From NCBI GenBank assembly GCA_003168335.1, contig PMSM01000005.1:248001-312000 (forward strand): a stretch of DNA of 64,000 nucleotides, in the 5' to 3' direction. The notes under the pieces are model-generated. The model did not search any database. It was not told the DNA's origin and saw only the letters and a program-made list of their open reading frames with translations. The number at the start of each line of letters is the position of its first letter. Position 1 is the stretch's first letter. Source of the stretch: Blastocatellia bacterium (lineage in GTDB: Bacteria > Acidobacteriota > Blastocatellia > Pyrinomonadales > Pyrinomonadaceae). This document shows, one piece after another, positions 52,145 through 60,470 of this stretch. Made by a program: the position numbers and the translations under genes.

Positions 52145-52876
52145 TCACTTCGCGACCACCGGCACGCGAAAGCGCCCGTCATCGATCGGCGCGTTGGCCT
52201 CGATCTTATCGTAGACAACTTTTGACTTGTCCTGGCTACCCTTCGTGTTGGTCTCAATTGAGTGGGGCAGGTACCAGCCGGCGACTTCCTTGTAGTCTCC
52301 GAGCGCCGTTTCGTATTCGCGCTCGGCGCCGCGAATGAGACGCTTGGTGTCGATCTTGATTGGAACGTAGTAATCAGTGTCCAGGTAATAAAAATAAACG
52401 TCGCCGTTCGCGATCGTAACCTTCAGCTTGAACGTATCCGTGCCCTCGAATTGGTCCATGCCGACAAACTCTACCTTGTTGCCCTTTTGCTTATAGTTGA
52501 CCAGCGGCCCGTCGAAGTCCGAGTCTTCGAGGATCGACTTCATCTCTTCTTCGCCCAGCGACTCCGGATCTTTCTTGCCGTTCCACGGCTCAATCTTCCA
52601 TCCGGTCTTGCCGTCGTAAGCATCGATGCCCGTCATGCCCTGCAGCGAAAACTCTTCGCGCACTGACCTGCCGCGCTTGTTTTCCTGCAGGACCACGGCC
52701 TCAAACCCGCCGCCGCCGGTGAACTTTCCCCTGCGGCGCAGCGTGCTGACGGCCTGGATCTTTTCCATGCCGCCGATGGTCTTGATGTAGTGAGAAATAA
52801 TCTCGTCTACGGTCTGGGCCGAGGCGGGCATAGCGAAAAGCGTCAGCGTGGCGATTGAAACAAGAACTCTGCGCAT
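52145..52876 (-). CDS. Exported LolA-like / outer membrane lipoprotein-sorting protein, ~243 aa
   Basis: ATG 52876 with GGAG upstream starts a signal peptide (RRVLVSIATLTLFAMPASAQ); the frame to 53059 is not used. The mature protein reads TVDEIISHYIKTIGGMEKIQ, STLRRRGKFTGGGGFEAVVL, FELKVT-type strands and a long beta sheet, similar to LolA/LolB-like proteins that bind lipid acyl chains. Homologues are often annotated outer membrane lipoprotein-sorting protein. The BNR-propeller gene lies downstream on the same strand, with a MITE-like repeat in the gap. Lipid binding is inferred from fold only. Confidence 0.78.
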   Translation of the reverse strand: MRRVLVSIATLTLFAMPASAQTVDEIISHYIKTIGGMEKIQAVSTLRRRGKFTGGGGFEAVVLQENKRGRSVREEFSLQGMTGIDAYDGKTGWKIEPWNGKKDPESLGEEEMKSILEDSDFDGPLVNYKQKGNKVEFVGMDQFEGTDTFKLKVTIANGDVYFYYLDTDYYVPIKIDTKRLIRGAEREYETALGDYKEVAGWYLPHSIETNTKGSQDKSKVVYDKIEANAPIDDGRFRVPVVAK

Positions 52877-53314
52877 GGTCTTCTCCTTACGTTCTGAGCT
52901 GAGAATACGAGAATAAAATACTATTACGGCTCGGACTTGCAAGAGGTTTAGATCAAATCGAGATCTGGCGATCGAAATTCTGGAGGCGGTGCTCGGCTTG
53001 GGAACAGGCGGTGACCGCTCAAAAAGGAGCCTGAAAAAGGCATTCGTGGTACAAAACAAGCGACAAAACCTGACGCCTTTTCTGGTAAATTATTTTATGA
53101 GATTAAGTTGATAATTTCGTTCGGACCGTGAGAGCTAGCCTCGTCCGCAAAGTAGAACGGCCACCGCGAGGCGGCCTTCTTGCGGGCCTCAGGCGGCTGC
53201 CCCCGCGGCTTTCGGTCTGCCCTGCCGGCTGGCTTTGATTCGCGCTCTTGTCGCTCACGCATCCGTGTCATACTCTTGCGCTGCTCAAATTATTGGTAAT
53301 CCTTGCGGAATCTG
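52877..53314. other. Divergent region with GC-rich hairpins
   Basis: About 440 bases between the LolA-like gene and the sensor kinase gene. A GGCC/GGCC hairpin with an ACCGCGAGGC loop near 53159-53176 and further GC-rich inverted segments around 53180-53230 are seen. No gene recognised. Confidence 0.4.
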
Positions 53315-56300
53315 ATGCGAACCCCCATCCCGACGAAAGCTTGTCTTCGTGCCGCCTTGTTTATCTGTTGCGTCGCGGCGCTGGCGACGCAGTCCGCTGC
53401 AGAACACTTGCCCATCAAGATTTTTACCAGCGCCGATGGTTTGGGCAGCAGCTTCATAAATTCACTGATGCGGGACTCGCGCGGATTCCTGTGGGTTTGT
53501 ACTCGCGATGGTCTGAGCCGCTTTGATGGTTCGCGCTTTGTTACTTACCAAATTGGCGACAACGGTGCGCCGCCCGGTATCGAACAGATTCTCGAGACTC
53601 GCAAAGGCGTTTATTGGATTTCAACTACCGGCGGGCTATTCCGTTTTGATCCCGATGCTCCGCTAACGGCGCACGAAAGTAAGATCGCCGATAGAGCGAC
53701 GCTCAAAGCTGAGTTTGTCAGCGACGAGCGCGGCGTTCTGTACGAAGATCACGCCGGCAATCTGTGGTTGGGAAGCAATAATCTCTATCGCCTGCTTGAG
53801 CAAGACAACAAAACGGTTTTTGAAAAAATCGAACTGGGTTTGCCGGTGAATCCGTCGAACTCTTTTGGAATTCTGGCGATCTCTGAAGGACGCGACGGCA
53901 GTCTTTGGTTAGCCACGTCATGGGGTCTGGTCCGACGTTTCGCCGATGGCAAACAAGTCTATTACAGCATTGACGAGCCCCGCACTAACGCTTTGACAAG
54001 CATCCTCCCGGATCGCGACGGCCGAATCTGGGTGGGACGCCAAAAAGGGGGGGTCGTTATCAAGCCCGAATCGAGTGCTGAACTGTCGTTGCACGAAGCA
54101 CTGACGATACGCAATTTGGATAAACTTGCACGAAAAGGAACCTCCAAAGATCATATCAACCTGCCTGAGAAACCTGGAGAAATTCTCAAGTATTCGGATG
54201 CTGAAGGCGTTGTCAGCGGCAGGGTCAGTTTCTTATACCAGACCGCAGACGGGCACATTTGGATTTCAACTACTAAGGGCGTGATCGACTTTGATGGACG
54301 CACGTTCCACGTTTACACAAGTGCGCAGGGATTTATTGGCGTCTTCCATTTTATCGAAGATGCCAGTGAAAACCTGTGGATGGGTGGCGTCAATGGGCTG
54401 GTTCGGTTGGATCGCGGCGGCCTCACTTCCTACTTCTCCGATGATGGGTTGAGCAACCCGTACATTCTGGTTATCAACAAGACTGTTGACGACAAACTAT
54501 ATGCCATGGGTGGCGATCTTTCGCTTAGCTTGTTTGACGGCAAACGCTTTCAGACGATTCATCCCCAACTGCCGAGCGACGCACAGGCCTTATGGACCTC
54601 AAATCCCGTTTTTCAGGACAGCGCGGGCGAGTGGTGGTTCTTGACGAATGGAAAGCTCTTTCGCTTTGCGGCTACGAACGATTTCCGCGAACTGGCCCGG
54701 CAGCGCCCGCGCGCAACTTATGACCGCAGCGATGGTCTGAGCGGCGACCAGATGTTCCATATCTTTGAAGACTCGCGCGGCGATCTTTGGATCAGCACGC
54801 ACGGCATTCAGCAGCAAATTGGTTTATCGAGATGGAACCGAGCCACCGGAAAGTTCTACACCTTCACCGGCGCTGAAGGCCTTCCCGCGGACCGATCGCC
54901 TTCGTCGTTTGCCGAAGACAGACTTGGAAATATATTCTTCGGCTTCTATGAAGGCGGACTGGTACGTTACGCGGGGGGACGGTTTACACAGTTCACACCG
55001 GCTGATGGTTTACCAGGAGGACTGATTACGGCTTTGTATCTCGATCGGCAAGGAAGATTGTGGATCGGGTCAGCGCAGAGCGGTTTGAGCCGAGTCGATG
55101 ACCCGGCGGCACCCCATCCTCGCTTTGTGAGCTTCACGGCCGAAAACGGCATGGCGAGCAACAATGTGCGTTCGATCACCGAAGACTTGTACGGCAACAT
55201 CTATGCAGGTACCGCGCGCGGCATCGACAGGTTGTCACCCGACGCGAGTCGCATCAAGCATTACTCAGTCAGCGACGGCCTGGCTGGAGACTTCGTCTCG
55301 ACGGCTTTTCGCGATGCCGGCGGGGCCTTGTGGTTCGGCACTCCGAATGGTTTGTCGCGGCTGGTACCGAGGCCAGACAAGTCTTTGACGCCTCCGCCGG
55401 TTTGGGTCAGCGGCCTGCGCGTTGCCGGAGAGCGTCGCGCCGTTTCGGAACTTGGTAGTACCGAGATTCCATTGCTTCAGCTTGCGCACACGCAGAACAA
55501 CTTGCAGATAGATTTCTTAGGCGTCGATTTCAGCGCGGGCGAGCGTTTGCGTTACCAGTATAAGTTGGAGGGCGCCGATCAAGATTGGAGCGCGCCTACT
55601 GAGCAACGCACTGTCAATTACGCCAATCTCCAGCCCGGGAAGTATGTTTTTCAAGTTCGGGCCGTCAACGCCGATGGACTAACAAGCAACAAACCCGCAA
55701 TCGTCAGCTTCAGAATCCTGGCGCCGATATGGTTGCGCTGGTGGTTTATCAGTCTTGCTGTTTTATTGACGGGCGCGCTTTTCTTCTCACTGTATCGTTA
55801 CCGCATGGCCCGTCTGCGGGAAGTCAACGCGGCTCTGACAGAGGCCAAACGCGCTGAAGAACGTTTGCGCAAGTCGAAAGAAGAGAGACTGGTGGAACTC
55901 GAACAAGTGCGTAAGCGCATTGCGACTGATCTGCATGACGACATCGGATCAAGTCTTACGCGAATCTCTCTACTTAGCGAAGTGGCCCAACGACAGGGCG
56001 TCGAGAGGCCTGCGGGAGGACCGCTTCCGGTGATCGCCGGATTGTCGCGTGAGTTGGTTGATTCGATGAGCGACATCGTCTGGGCCATTAATCCCGAGAA
56101 AGACAGCCTTGGGGACCTGACCCAGCGCATGCGCCACTTTGCCAGCGATGTTTTCGCGGCCCGGGGGATTGATTGTCGATTTCGGCTCCCCGACTCCGAG
56201 CGCGAGGTTAGAGTGGGTGCCAACGTTCGCCGTGAACTCTTCCTGATTTTCAAAGAGGCCGTCAACAACTCGGTCCGGCATTCGAAATGCACTGAAGCCG

Positions 56301-56533
56301 GGATTGAGTTTAGAGTTGAGGCTGAGCGACTATTCTTGAAAGTGACCGATAACGGTCGCGGGTTTGATGCGCAAGGCAAGAGCAACGGACACGGACTCAC
56401 GAGCATGCGCGCGCGAACCGAAGGCCTGGGTGGGAAGTTGGAAATCGTCTCTGATCGAGGAGTGGGTACAACGATGACATTCGTGGTCCCGATGAGCCAT
56501 CATGACAGGACGGCTATTGAAAGTGAGACTTGA
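53315..56533 (+). CDS. Reg_prop/Y_Y_Y propeller sensor histidine kinase, ~1072 aa
   Basis: A signal peptide (LRAALFICCVAALATQSAAE) leads to a periplasmic sensor of repeated two-component-propeller units of the type DSRGFLWVCTRDGLSRFDG, about 14 over residues 35-720, forming two propellers. A Y_Y_Y domain (about 722-790) leads to the single membrane span IWLRWWFISLAVLLTGALFF. A HisKA_3 dimerisation helix follows with the phospho-acceptor His in RIATDLHDDIGSSL (~872), then HATPase_c with NSVRHSKCTE and DNGRGFD. These hybrid-like kinases usually sense a polysaccharide or peptide in the periplasm. A TTG four codons upstream is an alternative start. The cognate regulator follows 105 bases downstream. 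Confidence 0.95.
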   Translation: MRTPIPTKACLRAALFICCVAALATQSAAEHLPIKIFTSADGLGSSFINSLMRDSRGFLWVCTRDGLSRFDGSRFVTYQIGDNGAPPGIEQILETRKGVYWISTTGGLFRFDPDAPLTAHESKIADRATLKAEFVSDERGVLYEDHAGNLWLGSNNLYRLLEQDNKTVFEKIELGLPVNPSNSFGILAISEGRDGSLWLATSWGLVRRFADGKQVYYSIDEPRTNALTSILPDRDGRIWVGRQKGGVVIKPESSAELSLHEALTIRNLDKLARKGTSKDHINLPEKPGEILKYSDAEGVVSGRVSFLYQTADGHIWISTTKGVIDFDGRTFHVYTSAQGFIGVFHFIEDASENLWMGGVNGLVRLDRGGLTSYFSDDGLSNPYILVINKTVDDKLYAMGGDLSLSLFDGKRFQTIHPQLPSDAQALWTSNPVFQDSAGEWWFLTNGKLFRFAATNDFRELARQRPRATYDRSDGLSGDQMFHIFEDSRGDLWISTHGIQQQIGLSRWNRATGKFYTFTGAEGLPADRSPSSFAEDRLGNIFFGFYEGGLVRYAGGRFTQFTPADGLPGGLITALYLDRQGRLWIGSAQSGLSRVDDPAAPHPRFVSFTAENGMASNNVRSITEDLYGNIYAGTARGIDRLSPDASRIKHYSVSDGLAGDFVSTAFRDAGGALWFGTPNGLSRLVPRPDKSLTPPPVWVSGLRVAGERRAVSELGSTEIPLLQLAHTQNNLQIDFLGVDFSAGERLRYQYKLEGADQDWSAPTEQRTVNYANLQPGKYVFQVRAVNADGLTSNKPAIVSFRILAPIWLRWWFISLAVLLTGALFFSLYRYRMARLREVNAALTEAKRAEERLRKSKEERLVELEQVRKRIATDLHDDIGSSLTRISLLSEVAQRQGVERPAGGPLPVIAGLSRELVDSMSDIVWAINPEKDSLGDLTQRMRHFASDVFAARGIDCRFRLPDSEREVRVGANVRRELFLIFKEAVNNSVRHSKCTEAGIEFRVEAERLFLKVTDNGRGFDAQGKSNGHGLTSMRARTEGLGGKLEIVSDRGVGTTMTFVVPMSHHDRTAIESET

Positions 56534-56638
56534 ACATTACCCTTTCCCAAAGGGAGAGGGAGACTCAATGAAAAAGGGAGACCCGCCCCTGCATGAATAT
56601 GCGGTGACACTTCGGTGCCGACCGCGTAGTCTTCGCAA

Positions 56639-57328
56639 ATGATTATGACGAACGAAGCCAAAACCGGGGACGATTTGACTATGCCGGTCGCGTCAATGAT
56701 TGACGTGGCGATTATTGAAGACGAACGCGACATCCGCGAGTGTCTTACCTTTCTGATTAGCGGCACCGAGGGATATTCATGCACGGGCAGCTATCGCAGC
56801 ATGGAAGAAGCGCTCGACAAAATCGAACATCAACTGCCGAACATAGTTCTCTCCGATATCGGTCTGCCGGGAATGGACGGGATTGCAGGCATTCGCATCC
56901 TGAAGGAACGTTACCCTGATCTGCTAATCCTGATGCTTACCGTCTATGACGACGACGAGCGGATCTTCGACGCAATGTGCGCGGGTGCATCAGGCTATTT
57001 GCTAAAGAAGACGCCTCCTGCGAAGTTGCTCGAAAGTCTCAAAGAAGCAGTGGGCGGGGGTGCGCCGATGTCCCCGGAAGTAGCGCGCCGAGTGATCACG
57101 CTTTTTCGCGAAATCCGTCCGCCTGAACGGGCTGATTACCAACTGACACCTCATGAAACCCGCCTCTTGAAGCTGTTCGTCGAAGGCCACATCTACAAAA
57201 CCGCCGCCGTCGAACTCGGAGTTTCAGTCAACACCGTGAACTTTCACGTCCGCAACATCTACGAAAAGCTTCAGGTTCACACGCGCTCTGAAGCCGTCGC
57301 CAAAGCACTCGTCAATCGGCTGGTCTAA
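56639..57328 (+). CDS. NarL/FixJ-type response regulator, 229 aa
   Basis: Receiver domain at about residues 20-140 with acidic pair EDERD, phospho-acceptor Asp in VLSDIGLPGMDG (~79) and Lys in YLLKKTPP. A C-terminal LuxR-type helix-turn-helix (LTPHETRLLKLFVEGHIYKT, VNTVNFHVRNIYEKL) binds DNA. Two near-N-terminal ATGs precede MTNEAK; a later Met (IDVAIIEDERD) would also make a complete receiver. Partner of the propeller kinase just upstream: HisKA_3 kinases typically pair with NarL-type regulators. Its stop codon overlaps the left arm of the palindromic repeat at 57327. Confidence 0.95.
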   Translation: MIMTNEAKTGDDLTMPVASMIDVAIIEDERDIRECLTFLISGTEGYSCTGSYRSMEEALDKIEHQLPNIVLSDIGLPGMDGIAGIRILKERYPDLLILMLTVYDDDERIFDAMCAGASGYLLKKTPPAKLLESLKEAVGGGAPMSPEVARRVITLFREIRPPERADYQLTPHETRLLKLFVEGHIYKTAAVELGVSVNTVNFHVRNIYEKLQVHTRSEAVAKALVNRLV

Positions 57329-57461
57329 TTTGGCGTGCGGTGGCAGAGGGGAGCGACGACACCGCGTTAGATCCCGCTTCCCAGCCGGTGCGCGAGCGCC
57401 CACTGCTTAACGCGGATCCAAAGCGCCGTCGCCGCTTCGCTCTGCCGGCGCACTCCAAATT
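57327..57461. repeat. Palindromic AATTTGGxGTGCGG repeat pair
   Basis: AATTTGGCGTGCGGTGGCAG at 57327 is an imperfect inverted copy of the stretch ending CTGCCGGCGCACTCCAAATT at 57461. Internal GAGCGACGaC...CGTCGCCGCTTCG segments pair as well. A related half motif (TTTGGAGTGCGGTG) occurs near 35.16 kb. Similar TTTGGAGTGCGGCGGCAGAG palindromes are scattered in genomes of this kind (from memory). Confidence 0.7.
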
Positions 57462-57481
57462 ACTCCTTCCTGCCTTCCCAA

Positions 57482-57557
57482 CTTCCTACTTGCGTAAGCG
57501 GTGACCGTGGGCGCTCAGGCGAAGTATCTTCGCTGCGTCGCCAGCAAAGAAGCTGGC
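57482..57557 (+). promoter_or_regulatory. Leader element copy A (upstream of M19-like gene)
   Basis: About 75 bases with four successive short hairpins: CTTGCGTAAG, CGGTGACCG, GCGAAG-TAT-CTTCGC and CCAGC-AAAGAA-GCTGG, ending 32 bases before the ATG. A related copy precedes the gene at 60471, with base changes on both sides of two stems that keep pairing. Candidate structured leader RNA. Confidence 0.5.
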
Positions 57558-57589
57558 CCAAATACCAGACGGTGTGAAGGAGAGGGAAG

Positions 57590-60007
57590 ATGAAACAGAT
57601 GAGAAAACAAGCGCGGAGATTAGTGACTCTGCTGGCGTGCGCCCTGTTCCTGGGCGTTTGCGCGAGCGCGGCAGCAGCCAAGATGCTGAATGGCTACTAC
57701 GAAGCCGATAACGGCGGCGCTTACTTCGTCCGACAGATCGGCGACAGCGTCTATTGGTTTGGCGAAGACCCCAACGGTGCGTGGGCCAACGTTTTGGTCG
57801 GCACCATCAGTGGCAACAAGATCACCGCTCGCTTCTGGGATGTGCCCAAAGGAAAGACGCAGGGCATGGGCGAGATGATTTTGCAGATACAAAATGATGA
57901 CTCGCTGGTCAAGCTCTCATCCACCACTCCGTTTGGCACCAAGAGCTGGAAGAAAATGGTGATCCACATGGAGATGGTCAACGGAGTCGGCGTGCTCAAA
58001 GGAATGCCCCCGGAAATGCGCAGCCGTCCGCAGGGATACTCGGGTGGCGAACAGAATCTGACAGGCGCCTGGCAGGGCGACGATGCCGCCTTTTACTATG
58101 TGCGCGAAACGCCCACGGACATTGTCTGGGTAGCCGAGAATAATCAATGGGGCGGTCCGGGCGGAAATGCGCAACCGTCGTTCACTCATGTGTTCTTTGG
58201 CAAGAAGGGGGACAACAGTATCTCTGGGCATTGGATCGACATTCCGAAAGGGAAAGCCGCCGGCAGCGGAACGCTGACAGTGACGATCAAAGGTCCGCAG
58301 GATATGACAACCATAGCCAAGACCGGCGGTTTTACCGCAAGCGCAATCTGGCGCAGCCTTCCCAACAGCTTGCGAGGCTATGCCGATCTTCACACGCATC
58401 CGATGGTCAATCTCGGTTTCGGCGGCAAGCTGATTCACGGCGGCGTCGACGTCGGTTCGCTATTGCCGGCCGATTCGGATTGCAATCACAATGTCCGGGC
58501 AAAATCCATCAGTCAAGCGCTCGGCAATGACAAATCAACGCACGGCGGTTTCGGGGCTTTTGACAACCCATGTGGTGATAGTTTGCGTGCAGCCTTTATT
58601 GATCTTTTTCAAAAGCTGAATAACGCTCTCGAAACCCCGGATAACTCTGTCGGCTATCCGAGTTTCGCGAATTACCCCAAGTGGAACGACATCTCGCACC
58701 AAAAGATGTGGGTCGATTGGATCCGCCGCTCATACGACAGCGGACAACGTGTGTTGGTGGCGCTCGCGACACATAATTCGACGCTCGCAGCCGTCGCCTC
58801 CGGCCCCGGCGATGGGCCAAACGACGACGCCACGTCGGCGGATCTACAGATAAAGGAAATGAAGGCGTTGGTCGCCCGCCACTCCGATTTTATGGAGGTT
58901 GCGTTCTCCCCGGCGGATTTGCGGCGCATCATCGCTGCCAACAAGATGGCGGTTGTTATTGGTATCGAGATCGATAACATCGGCAACTTCAATAAATTGA
59001 TGTTGAATCCCGTACCGACTCCTTTGATAGCCAACGAGATCAAACGGCTGCACGACGAAGGCGTCCGCTACATATTTCCAGTGCATGTTTTGGACAATGC
59101 TTTTGGCCACACCGCCGTTTACGAAGACCTCTTCAACTACTCCAACAAACGCGAAGAGGGACATTTCTGGGAGCTGCAATGCGCCGACCCAGACGAGCAG
59201 ATTGATTATAAATTCAAGCCGGTTCTGGGGGACGACGTGCCGTCGAAGGCAAAGGAAATGCTCGGCGCTTTGGCAAAAATGGTCAAGGTGTCGCTCGATC
59301 TCAAAGCCCCCAAGTCGCCCGTTTGCGTCGACCCTAAGAATCCCCGCAATAAGGATATCGGCCATAAGAATGTCTGGGGACTCAACCCGGAAGGCCGTTT
59401 TGCGATCAAGGAAATGATGAAGCTCGGAATGCTGGTGGATGTCGATCATATGTCGGAAAAGGGCGTCTATAACACGCTTGATGAGGCCGAGAAAATTCCC
59501 GGCGGCTACCCGCTGGTTTCGGGACATACAAATATCCGGCCCTATCAGGGAAATGAGAATTCACGAACTTCAGACCAGCTTGAAAGGATCGGTAAATTGG
59601 GCGGGATGTTCGGTCTGGGTTCCGACGGCGTACCGGCCAATTTTTGGGCTGCGCGATATGCGATTGCCGACGATTGGATCCGCGGCGATAAGAGCAAGGG
59701 CCCGATCCTGAGCGAAGGACGTGTCGCCTTTGGCACTGACCTTGACGGCCTGGTCAAAGGCCCGCCACCGCGTGCCGGAGCAAATATCTATAAGGGCGGT
59801 TTTTCCCCAAGTGTGACAGGCGACAAGACCTGGGATTACCGAAATGACGGCGTTGCCCACTACGGAATGCTGGCCGATTTCCGCGAAGACATCCGAACGG
59901 TGCCCGTATATGGCGAAAGGGTGTATTCCAGCATGTTGAAAAACGCGGAAATGTTTGCCCAGATGTGGGAAAAGGCGGTTAAGAACAGCAAAAACGTTCC
60001 GCGGTGA
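57590..60007 (+). CDS. Secreted M19-like metallo-hydrolase with N-terminal tandem domain, 805 aa
   Basis: Signal peptide ALFLGVCASAAAA after a basic N-terminus, with AAGGAG nine bases before the ATG. Residues ~28-115 and ~142-240 form two related beta-rich modules (GAYFVRQIGDSVYWFGED and AAFYYVRETPTDIVWVAEN; both then WxDxPKGK). The catalytic part (from ~255) resembles membrane dipeptidase M19/amidohydrolases: ADLHTHP with an HxH rather than the usual HxD, VVIGIEIDNIG, VDVDHMSEKG, LVSGHTNIRP and a terminal FGTDLDGL with metal-binding Asp. Preceded by leader element A and followed by a strong terminator. A peptidase or lactonase-like role is plausible; the substrate is unknown. Confidence 0.85.
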   Translation: MKQMRKQARRLVTLLACALFLGVCASAAAAKMLNGYYEADNGGAYFVRQIGDSVYWFGEDPNGAWANVLVGTISGNKITARFWDVPKGKTQGMGEMILQIQNDDSLVKLSSTTPFGTKSWKKMVIHMEMVNGVGVLKGMPPEMRSRPQGYSGGEQNLTGAWQGDDAAFYYVRETPTDIVWVAENNQWGGPGGNAQPSFTHVFFGKKGDNSISGHWIDIPKGKAAGSGTLTVTIKGPQDMTTIAKTGGFTASAIWRSLPNSLRGYADLHTHPMVNLGFGGKLIHGGVDVGSLLPADSDCNHNVRAKSISQALGNDKSTHGGFGAFDNPCGDSLRAAFIDLFQKLNNALETPDNSVGYPSFANYPKWNDISHQKMWVDWIRRSYDSGQRVLVALATHNSTLAAVASGPGDGPNDDATSADLQIKEMKALVARHSDFMEVAFSPADLRRIIAANKMAVVIGIEIDNIGNFNKLMLNPVPTPLIANEIKRLHDEGVRYIFPVHVLDNAFGHTAVYEDLFNYSNKREEGHFWELQCADPDEQIDYKFKPVLGDDVPSKAKEMLGALAKMVKVSLDLKAPKSPVCVDPKNPRNKDIGHKNVWGLNPEGRFAIKEMMKLGMLVDVDHMSEKGVYNTLDEAEKIPGGYPLVSGHTNIRPYQGNENSRTSDQLERIGKLGGMFGLGSDGVPANFWAARYAIADDWIRGDKSKGPILSEGRVAFGTDLDGLVKGPPPRAGANIYKGGFSPSVTGDKTWDYRNDGVAHYGMLADFREDIRTVPVYGERVYSSMLKNAEMFAQMWEKAVKNSKNVPR

Positions 60008-60193
60008 TATGGCAACAGCAATAGCAAGAGCCTCTTGACCGGCCGCTGTCGTTACTGAGTCACGATGGCGGCCGGCTCGACTCATCTGGTCGTGACTCTC
60101 TACAACCAGATCGCCTTTTTGGATAAGAGCGGACAATCGCTCACTCAGGATAAGAACGGAAAGCCTTTAGCGGCGGACAGAAGTAAGAAGCAA

Positions 60194-60219
60194 GAAGGGG
60201 AGCGCTCGTCCGCTCCCCT
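60194..60219 (+). terminator. Intrinsic terminator after the M19-like gene
   Basis: Ten perfect pairs, AAGGGGAGCG (60194-60203) with CGCTCCCCTT (60210-60219), six-base loop, then TTGTTTTGCCTTTTT. About 190 bases beyond the stop codon of the M19-like gene. Strong rho-independent form. Confidence 0.85.
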
Positions 60220-60249
60220 TTTGTTTTGCCTTTTTACTCTCTCCCCCGC

Positions 60250-60370
60250 CTTGCGCAAGTAGGGAGATCAGAAAAACCGAGTTTGGTAACCATCTGGCCG
60301 GCGTGCTTTCTCCTTGCTCTTGCCCTCTATCTCTTACCTTTTTCCTTTCTTAGCTTCCTACTTGCGCAAG
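60250..60370. repeat. CTTGCGCAAGTAGG inverted pair bordering leader B
   Basis: CTTGCGCAAGTAGG at 60250-60263 is the exact reverse complement of CCTACTTGCGCAAG at 60357-60370, with about 90 bases of C/T-rich sequence between. The right arm is the beginning of leader element B. Could fold as a large hairpin or be a mobile-element remnant. Confidence 0.6.
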
Positions 60371-60428
60371 CGGTGACCGAAAACGTCAACGGAAGTACCT
60401 TCATTGCGTCGTCGGCGAAGAAGCTGCC
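60354..60428 (+). promoter_or_regulatory. Leader element copy B (upstream of globin-fusion gene)
   Basis: CTTGCGCAAG, CGGTGACCG, GGAAG-TA-CCTTC and CGGC-GAAGAAGCT-GCCG hairpins in the same order as copy A, with paired substitutions in the last two. It ends 42 bases before the ATG of the large globin-fused protein. It does not match the conserved cores of common riboswitch classes that I can recall. Confidence 0.5.
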
Positions 60429-60470
60429 GCGCGACCGGCATAACGAAACGATTTTAGAAGGAGAAAAGAA

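Larger units (their letters stand above)
60008..60470 (+). other. Intergenic region between M19-like gene and globin-fusion gene
   Basis: Some 460 bases with a terminator, the CTTGCGCAAGTAGG inverted pair and leader B. A 65-residue frame at 60065-60262 (HLVVTLYNQIAFLDKSGQSL) reads somewhat like a fragment of a secreted domain but runs through the terminator, so I do not call it a gene. Confidence 0.5.

Noticed and set aside
57482-57557. c-di-GMP (GEMM), cobalamin, TPP or glycine riboswitch
   Set aside because: The conserved cores of these classes, as I recall them, are not present in either leader copy.
60065-60262. 65-codon frame reading VVTLYNQIAFLDKSGQSL
   Set aside because: It looks slightly like a piece of an exported domain but continues through a perfect terminator hairpin, with no ribosome binding site.
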